DNA from: Scolanthus callimorphus | Lineage: Eukaryota; Cnidaria; Anthozoa; Actiniaria; Edwardsiidae | Assembly: GCA_033964015.1 (NCBI GenBank) | Contig: CM066913.1 | Span: 24,640,790-24,704,789 of the forward strand | DNA: 64,000 bases | Direction: 5' to 3' | Part shown: piece after piece, positions 19,170 to 27,787 of the stretch | Layout of the letters: each line of letters opens with the position of its first letter | Position numbering within the stretch: the stretch's first letter is position 1 | The notes under the pieces: generated by a model | Database searches by the model: none | What the model was told of the DNA's origin: nothing | Seen by the model: the letters and a program-made list of their open reading frames with translations, nothing else | Translations under genes and position numbers: made by a program

Positions 19170-22100
19170 ATGGACTCAGAACGTCAGGAAGATGATTCAA
19201 AAGGCAAGTATTTTTTTCCAGTTTTTAGTAATTACACACCAATTTAACTTGAGCTGCATGGAAAATAATCTGATGATACATATTTTGCTTTATCCTGCTC
19301 TGGATTGCTTCCTCCTCACCCTAATCTCTCGTACCATTTGTCCAGTTTGTCTAAGACCTGCACAGATTTCTTAGTATGGCATATCAACACCACATCCACT
19401 GTTGTTTAGTTAACACACCCACATTCATGTGTGGTTTTGTTTCCATTTCTTTCCCTCGTGCCCGCGCCAGAAGCAAACCACCCGCAAGAAAGTTGCAAAG
19501 CCATTAGAATATTTTAGAAAAAGGAATTAATACATTTTCTGAGACTGAAGACTTTCAATGATAAAATTTCAAACACTTGTTTCTGACATGACCACATAGG
19601 GAAAGGACGTGCAAACAAAAACCGCAAAAGTGTGTCTTCATGATCTTTTTCCACACTACATGGGAGTGCTGCCTTTATAATGAAGTCCTGTTGGCCCAGT
19701 GAAGTGAGAAAACATAAATAATGATCGACATGAACTTTGTCTTGGTTGCAGCATCAGAAGAGTTAATTCGGAAATATGGCATTGGCAGAGTGTGGACTGA
19801 AACTTGTATCAAATGTCAGTTTGTGAGTGATGATCTCTATTCGAGTGGAGTTCACGAAACTCCAAATGGAGGTTTAAGAGTCTACTGTGATGATGACAAG
19901 TTTGTTTGTCCAAATTGTAAGTTTTATATAATGGCTGGAATTCCAGAAAATATCCATAACCCCCCACCATAGAGGGATTTGGAAATTAAAAAGGGGTGGG
20001 AGGTCAATGTACCTGTTATTTCACATACAATGCTGTATTTTTGGAGTAGGCGCCCTTGGTAAACCATTGTGGGGGTATGGATGTTTTCTGAAATAACACA
20101 GTGCTGAAAAAGGTGGCAATATGCATACTTTATAAGGTTGACTTGTCAGTAATGTATACTGACACTGACACAATGTGGATATGAAGTATTTTGCAAAATT
20201 GTTGCAGAACAGTTAATTTATAACTGTATAGAGAAATTCTATTTTGAGCACTTAAATGAATTTCCATTTTGATTTTCTAACTCTTCAGGTGTTTCAAATC
20301 ATGAAGATGTATGCATGGAGGATGACTCGTCTTACATACCCCCAAGTACCACAGGTATGTTCTGTACATTGCTAAAGTGGATCTCATTTGGAACAAAATT
20401 AATACCTTAAAGTGCCACTCAAAGGTTGAAATTTTAATGGTCTATTTGATCGCCCATTCAAAATAAGGAAGAAAGCTGTTGATTTGACATTGTTAGCTCT
20501 CTTGGTTCAAGAGATATTCCAGATCTGTACTTATGCAAATTACAACAAAATGACGTCACAAACAGACTAGCCATAAGAAGCCAGCAATAATGTTTTATGT
20601 ATAATTCTGTTTGGGTAGCTGGATTCACTTGAAACTTGGTTATAGCAAAGAAGAACCAGTACCTCTAACATCAATATGCTAATTAGCATTACCATGGCTA
20701 AGTTTTGCTGTAGAAGTGATTCCTGGAAAAATAGGTGAAATCTCTCAAATATTCCCTTAGTTGTGAAAGTCTTTGAAACTTCCTGACTTGTTTGTTAACC
20801 CAACAAGAGTGTTTTGGCAAAGTTTTGTAGGACTTCACTTGTAGGTGAATAGGTTTCAGATTTGTCCTATTTATTAAATAGACAGCCCCAGTGTCAATAG
20901 TGTTACCATGGTAATAGAAATAAACATATCAGTGGTTGTGTTTTTTGTTGTTGTTACTATTAGTTTTAAGTGAATCCAGCTATCCCTGAAACAGAGTTAT
21001 ACAGAAAACATTATTGGTTGCTTGTGCCAGGGTCTGTTTGTGACATCATTTTTCCTAATTTGCATAAAGAGAATATCTTGAATAGCTCTCGAACTAAAAG
21101 GGCTATCAATGCCAAACAAATGGCATTCTTCTTTATTTTGTATTTTGATACTGGATGTATATCCCCCAGCCCCTCTCATGACATCTTCTCTCTTCATAGG
21201 TCATCAAAAAAACTCTGACGAAACAGAAACTACAGAGCAGACAAAAGGAGGTAAGTTTTTTTTCATTTTCACCTTAGTATTAGATATATAGACCCCGGAT
21301 GGCCCAGATGGAGCCCCCCCCCCCCCCAAAAAAAAAAAAAAAAAAAAACATTGCTAGACCTAAAGGCCAAAGCTAGAAAATGGCAACCAGAAGTCAATGC
21401 CTCCCAAAATTAAATTCCCCTGTTTATTAATTATTTTCAATAACCTGATATAAACTTTAGGCAACTGCCTAAAAGTGGATATATGTTCAGGCAAGCCTGT
21501 GGCCACGTAGCACTAAGTCAACAGAATAAATGTCAACAGAATAAATGCCTAAAAGTGGAGCACTGAAACTATGTCATTCCACATGACTCTTATGGGTTGG
21601 ACCTAAGAAGGCTAAACTCATGGAAAGTTGTCTAGGTGGTAATTAAGGGGGGTGGAAGAACAGTGGTCAGTCATATGGTGTGACACAGGCCAGTAGCCAG
21701 GGGTGTGTGCCCTCCCCCCCCCCCCCAAAAAAAAAGCATCCAAACAACCAAAAAGTCCCCTTTTGACTCAAATGAAGAAAATGTGCAGGTTATTGCCTTG
21801 AAAATGGCAAATTAATTTAAACTGATTTTAATTAAGGTCCCAGAGATCAAGGAGTTTTGTTCCATTAATCCAATTTCCCCAATTGATCCAAGCTAGGGGC
21901 CTGTGACACCAATTGTCTTGGTGCAAGGGGGTGTGGGAAATTTCATACCGATCAACAGATCATTTTACATGACGTCATTAAATTTCTAAATTGGAAACTA
22001 AATAAATGAGTAACCTATTGTATTAACCTAATTTCCTTAAAAAGACCTCCGGCTTCCCCAAGAGAGCATTTTGGACAAGATTGAGCGTATGGAAAGTCCC

Positions 22101-25100
22101 CCTAATGTCACTCCTTTTGTTGAGAACAGTGGCAATATACGTGATTGTTGTCGTTGTTGCTGAAGGTAAACCTTTGGAACTCACTATGTGCCCAGAATTA
22201 TTGGATGTCTTTGCTAAACTATATCAATCAAAATCAAACGGGCAATCAAACACAATCGAGCTCCAATCGTCGTTCCATTGATTTCTGAGTGGGTTAGCAG
22301 TAGCATCAATTAGCAGATGTGGGATTCACACTAACGACTTAGTGTAATGCAAGAAAAATGCAACATCGTTATTTTCTTGTGTATGTGCTTTCAAAAAGCC
22401 AGGCGCTCTTGAATGATTTATCTTTGATAGTGGTTCGAAATAAAAAAAGTGAGTGGCCTTAAGGGATGACTTTGATGCCCCGGCTTGCGTTGAACCTGTC
22501 AAAAACACTACTGCATGCAACCATAATTCACTGGTGGACCTGATTTTTAGCACCCCAAAACTACTCGAACTAAGCGACAAGCTATTTATTAAGGAGTCAG
22601 TAAAGTTATTTTTCACCTATCTATATTTTCCTGCACGAAATGAAGAGCGAATTGAGCATGTGTACCTTTCCTGGAATTGGCACGTCGTTTATTGACCGTC
22701 GCGACCAGTAGTTTAGAGCAGATTTCGTATGACTGTGAAAAGTGCCGCGGTACGGCGCGGTACTGTCGCGGTGGCGGTACGGAACCTGGCCTGCTGTAGA
22801 TGGAATTAAATCGCCAATGAAATCGCGTAGTCGCGGTACGGTCACGGTCGCGGCGCGGAACAACTTTGTCACGGTACTTTTCACAGTCATACGAAATCTG
22901 CTCTAGTAGTTGTTGTTGGCTTCACATTGTTTTAACGAGACCAGGTCCAGTAGTGAATAAATATCGATCATTCGAAGATCACGGAACTGCCGTGATCAGA
23001 CTTGGATAATTGACTTTAAAATAATTTATTTACTGATTTTGTTTTAGATGCACCAGTAGTCGTCAGAAAGCCAACACCAAAGCCCAGAAAAGCAAAGCTA
23101 ACAAACGCGGTAGACCCCATCCTTCCTAAAAATCCGCAGAAAAAACGCCCATGTCCTGTTTGTACAAAACCTTTCACCAGAGTGTACCGACACCTCCGAC
23201 ACGTACATCGTTGGAAACCGTCCAGGGTCAGTGTCTGGCAGATGAAGCACCAAAAGCAGAAACGAAAGAACCCCAAGAAAAAGTGTCCAGTAGGCAAATG
23301 TGTTTGGTGGGGCACTGTTCTTGGAAGACACCTGGCATCGGCCCATAACATCCTCAAAACAACGTCCCCGACCATTTACTCCAGTATGTTAAAGGAAGCA
23401 ATGAAAATAGACGATATTCTCGCATTGAAGCAGAATGTAAAGCAGACTCACAATAATGATGAAGTGTGCAAGAACGATGAAGTTCCTGACGACAAGGGCC
23501 CCCCACCGTCAAGCAAAGCGTCTCTTCGTCCTCGCCGCACTTTTCCCCTAAGAGATCCACCAGCAGCTGAAGATTCATCGGAGGAGGTGCTTTTATCAGA
23601 TTTCGATGATGACATCGCAGACACCACTTACGACCCAACAAAAGATGATGGGACATCCACTGACGAAGAACCACCCACTAAAGTGCCTAAACTTGGGCGA
23701 GCCAGAGTAGAAGACACATTAGAAGCTTTCGAAAAGCACGTGACTGGCCCGGACGGTGGTAAAAAGGATGATAAAATAGCGAAACAGAAGAGGCAGCAAG
23801 TTTCAGATATTGCAGAAGCAGTAGCAGGAAAACTTGGATCAAAGACCATCCTACAGACGTGGGGGAGCACAGATGCGGTATGGCAAGCGTTTTTTTTTGC
23901 CACAAGGAGAAAAGCGAAGTACATGGATTGACGCACGCAATCGAGAGAACATAGAGAAAGGTCTAGCTGCATCTAGTCTTCAAGCATACTCTTTTTCCTT
24001 AGAAGAGTACTTAGGCTTCGTGTTACACCGCTTTGGGGAGAAGATCACTGCTGAAGAGAAGACAAAAGTTGGCCATTTAAAGAATGTGCAACGTGCATGG
24101 CGGAAAGCCTTGGCCCAAGACAAGGCAACACAAGAAAGTGTACGCAGAGCAGAAGAGAGAGCATCTCAGATGACACTCGACGACTTAGCAAGCGTAATGA
24201 CGTCAGATCTGGCGAAGAGAGCTAGAGCTCGACTGATATTCGGATACACGGGGCTAGAGAATGGGATTGCACCGTTGTACCATACTTCAGAATACGCACT
24301 CTTGCGTAATTACATCATGACGAAGCTACTGTACGACCTAGCTGGGCGGTCCTCAAGTGTCTCGGGCCTGACTATAACCGAGTTTGAAAACCGCAAAGAG
24401 AAAGACAGCCACATCACAGTGTCAATTGCCAAGCACAAGACCTTGAAAAAATACGGACCATTAACTTTGGCATTAAAACCCAAGACGGCCCATATGATGA
24501 TCGCCTACCAGAAGCTGATTCGAGCAAAACTGCCGAACGCCGACACGAGCAACGCATTCTTCCTCGCGGATACCGGGTCAAGCGTGGAGAGCAACCAAAT
24601 TGCTACATGCATTTCGTCCTTCGTTAACAAAACCGACACGCTGCCAAACCGACGCATATCAGCAACCGATATTAGAAAAATGTGGGTGACCGCCGGTCAT
24701 TCAAAGGATGATGGTTTTGACGTGGAAGGTCGAGACAAACTCGCCACGCTTATGATGCACGAGCTGAAGACGGCTACTACATGGTACAACCAGAATCCTG
24801 GACGAGAGGCAGACGCGCAAGAAGCAGCGAGTCTGATTGAGGATGCGCAGCAGCGAGCAGAGAAAATTGCCCAGTCAAGGGAAGGGGCAGCGTCGAGCAC
24901 ATCAAGTTCTCCAAGTGGTAAGGCGAAATTACCCGGACGCGTAATACTTATACGCTGGACGGATGACCAGAATCAGGCCCTAAACAGAGTATTCAAGCGC
25001 CTTATAAGAGGGTCCTCCCGCCCACTCAAACGCGAGATAGAAGATGTATTCCTTACAGCTGATGATGCAGATGTCAAAGCGATATGGGGAAAAGATGAGG

Positions 25101-25177
25101 ACAGAAGATGGAAGGCCAAGTGTGTCGATAAAATACGCACACTCTGGAATAGCGAACAAGTTAAAAAGAAAAAGTAG
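19170..25177 (+). CDS. Gene B: zinc-finger tyrosine-recombinase-like protein, whole exon model
   Basis: Exons inferred: 19170-19203 (ATG start, MDSERQEDDSK), 19752-19916, 20289-20354, 21200-21250, 22045-22140 and 23048-25177. Every junction is phase 1 and reads through without stops. The first intron would use a GC donor (AAAG/GCAAGT). Exon 19752 is Cys-rich (CIKCQF ... VYCDDDKFVCPNC), two C-x2-C pairs suggesting a zinc site. Exons 20289 and 21200 are short and acidic (VSNHEDVCMEDDSS; KNSDETETTEQ). Exon 22045 reads DLRLPQESILDKIERM then ESPPNVTPFVENSGNI; its donor is uncertain (GTGATT at 22141 keeps the phase; the better GTAAAC downstream would follow a stop). The last exon has the fingers, recombinase core and C-terminal domain shared with gene A, but contains a frame break near 23890-23931. 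Likely a recombinase-derived nuclear protein; current function unknown. Confidence 0.6.
20405..21190. repeat. Foldback element with ~230-bp inverted arms in a gene B intron
   Basis: Left arm 20405-20640 and right arm 20955-21190 are inverted copies. Matches include GGATTCACTTGAAAC against GTTTTAAGTGAATCC, TTATGCAAATTA against TAATTTGCATAA, TGACGTCACAAACAGAC against GTCTGTTTGTGACATCA, and AATAATGTTTT against AAAACATTATT. The ~310-bp centre shows no coding potential. It ends just before exon 21200-21250. Confidence 0.75.
22714..22905. mobile_element. 192-bp MITE with 6-bp target duplication
   Basis: Terminal inverted repeats of 30 bp start TAGAGCAGATTTCGTATGAC and end TGTGAAAAGT; the right end mirrors them as ACTTTTCACAGTCATACG through CTGCTCTA. 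GTAGTT stands immediately on both sides (22708-22713 and 22906-22911). The interior is CG-rich with repeated CGCGGTACGG. Too short for a transposase. Lies in the last intron of gene B. Confidence 0.88.
23048..25177 (+). CDS. Gene B last exon: two zinc fingers, tyrosine-recombinase core, C-terminal domain, with a frame break
   Basis: After acceptor TTTTAG the exon reads APVVVRKPTPKPRK, then finger 1, CPVCTKPFTRVYRHLRHVH (C-x2-C-x9-H-x4-H), and finger 2 (C-x4-C-x9-H-x4-H), the same spacings as gene A. A long acidic linker and LEAFEKHVTGPDGGKKDDK follow. At 23931 the frame ends in TGA (KYMD stop). The next frame carries on with NRENIEKGLAASSLQAYSFS, aligned to the same region of gene A. The T9 run at 23889 is a likely slip site. 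Core residues: Arg in LAGRSSSVSGLT (24347), Lys in KHKTLKKYGPL (24437), TDIRKMW (Arg 24674, Thr instead of His), LATLMMHELKTATTWYN (His 24758, Tyr 24785). Arg-His and His-Tyr gaps are 28 and 9 residues, identical to gene A. The C-terminus ends KCVDKIRTLWN. Either a mutation or an assembly error broke it. Confidence 0.75.
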
Positions 25178-25455
25178 GGCTAATCCATAACTGACAATTG
25201 CAAACAATGCTTGACAGTTTATTAAGGAAAGTAGGACACATCGATGATTGATTATTCAAAGAAAAGAAGAGTTATAACAGAAAAGGATGCATCAATTTAC
25301 ATTGAAAAGAGATGAGTTATCAAGAGAAGGTAGGACACATCGATTGACGGTTCTAAAGAAAGAGAAAGTAAAGGGACACAGTAGGAATGACTGCCAATTG
25401 AAGTGAGTGCGAGTTAACAAGAGGAAGTGGGGCACATCGATAACTGACTATTGGT
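25160..25455 (+). repeat. Degenerate ~97-bp repeats after gene B
   Basis: Sequences of the form (A/T)GTT(A/T)(A/T)CAAGAGGAAGTGGGGCAC followed by ATCGATAACTGAC recur near 25216, 25315 and 25411, with a weaker one at 25160. The region begins at the end of the gene B reading frame and probably forms part of its 3' UTR. Confidence 0.6.
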
Positions 25456-25882
25456 ATCAATGTTTCTGTTCTAGTACTGTTGATAAAAGACACCATACGC
25501 AACGTGAAAACAAAAACAGTTTTATTAAACTTGATTAGGGTACTCTGCGAGGATACAGGATGGGGGAAATGCCCAATATGCCCTGTAGATCGAACAAAAG
25601 AACATTGTTAAAGCGTTATGAGCATTTGCATGGCAGATAATGGTGCAACATTTTCATGAACGGTTTTAAAAACATCTAAGTAGCAACTGTTGCAGTTCAG
25701 GCACTTGCATCGACTGCTAACCAATATTAACATTAATGGAGACGTCTATAAGATTCGGAACTACTTAGGTAGAACGGATAAGAGACTTGCTTACTTTGTT
25801 TATGTAAAACGAATAAATGAAACTGAGTCAGTGCATTAAGTCAGTCTTCTGTTGGTGTTACTTATATAATAAGCATTAGAGC
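25456..25882. other. No gene seen
   Basis: AT-rich sequence without a supportable exon, between the gene B 3' repeats and a palindromic element. Confidence 0.5.
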
Positions 25883-26008
25883 ACAACTTTCTATGACTTT
25901 ATCAGCGCAATATAGCACGCGTGATGTTGGGAGAGACACGAGAACGTTTCGAGTGGCTCTCCCAACATCACAATTGCGCTATTTGCCGATAAAGTCATAG
26001 AAAGTTGT
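25883..26008. repeat. Palindromic MITE
   Basis: ACAACTTTCTATGACTTTATC, CGCAAT and GTGATGTTGGGAGAG are mirrored by CTCTCCCAACATCAC, ATTGCG and GATAAAGTCATAGAAAGTTG. Loop about 25 bases. Confidence 0.8.
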
Positions 26009-26009
26009 A

Positions 26010-26165
26010 GCGGGGGAGACCCATTACTTTATCGGTGAAAGAGAGCATAGATTTGGACCAATCAGAGCGCACGTAATATCGTATGGAGGGGGAGACGTAT
26101 TACTTTATCGGTGAAAGAGAGCATAGATTTGGACCAATCAGAGCGCGCGTTATATCGTAGCTATA
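26010..26165 (+). repeat. Tandem ~76-bp duplication with CCAATCAGAGCGC
   Basis: GGGGGAGAC(C/G), ATTACTTTATCGGTGAAAG, AGAGCATAGATTTGGACC and AATCAGAGCGC(A/G)CGT occur twice in direct order. The CCAATCAGAGCGCGCG motif also follows the inverted repeat at about 4077. Confidence 0.85.
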
Positions 26166-26597
26166 TTATAAATATGGTTAGAATGAAAATCTCCACATCG
26201 ATTAAGGTGACTCCAGGGGCGGATCCAGATATTTCTGAAGGTGTGAGGCACAACTCCAAACGCAGGTGCCGTTGTAGAAGATGGCGAAGGAAAAGCATAA
26301 GTTTTCAGTTCCATTTGTATTTCCTATAAATCGCGGCTCTGAAGGGCCCCCTCCTACTTGGAGCTATCAGCGCACTTTTGGACTAGAACACCCAGTTCAA
26401 ACTGGTGGCCCAAAGTCTTAGCGGGTGGTCTATCTTGAGTAAATTTCAGAATTTTATTACTAAACTTCAGTCATATTAATGGGCACTAAAAACAAGCAAC
26501 ATTATAGTGTTGTCTCCGTGGCAACATGGAATGTGACCTTTTTACTCTGAACTGCTTCTGAAAACGGAAAAGCTAGAATGTCTAAAAGATGTCTAAA

Positions 26598-26917
26598 GGC
26601 CAGTTCACACGGCGCGATTTCAGCTGCGATCTGAGGTGCGATTTCTGTGGCGATCCCATGGCGATGTCATATCGCACGGTGTGAACGGCCGGCGATCTTA
26701 TGGCGATTTCACTTGCGATGTCGCCGCGACGTCGCAGGCGTTTTGAACATGTTCAAATTCCACTGCGAGGCGGGTGCGATTTCTTCAGATCGCCAACAAA
26801 CTGACAAATATCGCAGAGCCAAATCGCCGGCCGTTCACACCGCGCGATATGACGCCGACGATCGCCGCAAAAATCGCACCTCAAATCGCAGCTAAGATCG
26901 CGCCGTGTGAACGGGCC
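26598..26917. mobile_element. 320-bp MITE with ~65-bp terminal inverted repeats
   Basis: Left end GGCCAGTTCACACGGCGCGA, TTTCAGCTGCGATCTGAGG, TGCGATTTCTGTGGCGATC mirrors the right end, GATCGCCGCAAAAATCGCACC through CGCAGCTAAGATCGCGCCG and TGTGAACGGGCC. TAAA borders it on the left and TTAAA on the right. The inside is rich in GCGAT/ATCGC words. No coding capacity, so non-autonomous. Confidence 0.8.
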
Positions 26918-27535
26918 TTAAAGGAGAACCCATTTAATTGAAAAAGTCACGATTTCCAGTTCGATCGGAAATACTTGCCCAACTTTAATTACCTTGCATT
27001 TAAACTTCTTTTGAAAGTCCAGTCTTTCTACGTTTTCACAGGCAGCTTGTGGAAAACGGTTAAAACACAGGTCACATTCTTCGTTGTCAAGGCGACAAGA
27101 CTCAAAACATACTTGTTTCTTGGCCACGAAATTGTTAAAACCCCCTAAATTTTGTGAGTCGGTGATCTTTGAGAGCCATGCCTTAATGTAGCTGGGGAAA
27201 ATGTTTCATTTCCATTTGATGTGCGTTGTTCGTTCGCTTTTCTCTATATCCCAGCTTGGTTTCGGCATGTTTCTAGCACATATTGCGAATTTCTTACTGC
27301 GTTCTGGCACAAAATACGGATTGTAAAACGTGGAATTGCTCTGGAAAAGGGCGTGCGGATGTCGTAAAACTTAACAAAATGTTCTAATGTCAGCAACCTC
27401 CAACCAAGCCATAGTAAATTCAAGGGAGATTCTTGAGAAAAGGATGGGGCACACTTATGCGATATGGTATCTTGCATATGCCCAGTAACGTTTCGTAACT
27501 GTAGCTTTTATTTAAGACTGGTTTCTGGAAGTCTG
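26918..27535. other. No gene seen
   Basis: No exon, RNA gene or repeat recognised here. Confidence 0.45.
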
Positions 27536-27660
27536 CACCATTGTCAGCAAAAAGGGGCCGTATGTCAGCACTTTTGGCCTTTTGTCAGCAACTGTGGTTC
27601 TAATGTCAGCAAAATGCACTAAAGTCAGCAAATTGGGCACTAAAGTCAGCTTAAGCCTGG
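27536..27660 (+). repeat. TGTCAGCA-type short repeat array
   Basis: (T/A)(T/A)GTCAGCA(A/C) recurs five or six times at 20-30-base spacing (TTGTCAGCAAAAAGG, TATGTCAGCACTTTTGG, TTTGTCAGCAACTG, AATGTCAGCAAAATG, AAAGTCAGCAAATTGG) and ends in GTCAGCTTAAGCCTGGT at the start of the microsatellite. Confidence 0.8.
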
Positions 27661-27750
27661 TCATTATCATTATCATTATCATTATCATTATCATTATCAT
27701 TATCATTATCATTATCATTATCATTATCATTATCATTATCATTATCATTA
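27661..27750 (+). repeat. (TCATTA)n microsatellite
   Basis: About 15 copies of TCATTA immediately after the GTCAGCTTAAGCCTGGT boundary. Reading frames through it (MIMIMI or DNDNDN strings) are artefacts. Confidence 0.97.
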
Positions 27751-27787
27751 TTGCTAAATGACATTTCGTTTTGTTTTGTTTGTTTAC

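Noticed and set aside
23016..25207. Antisense frames across gene B
   Set aside because: Shadows of the plus-strand exon, which has motifs and codon character.
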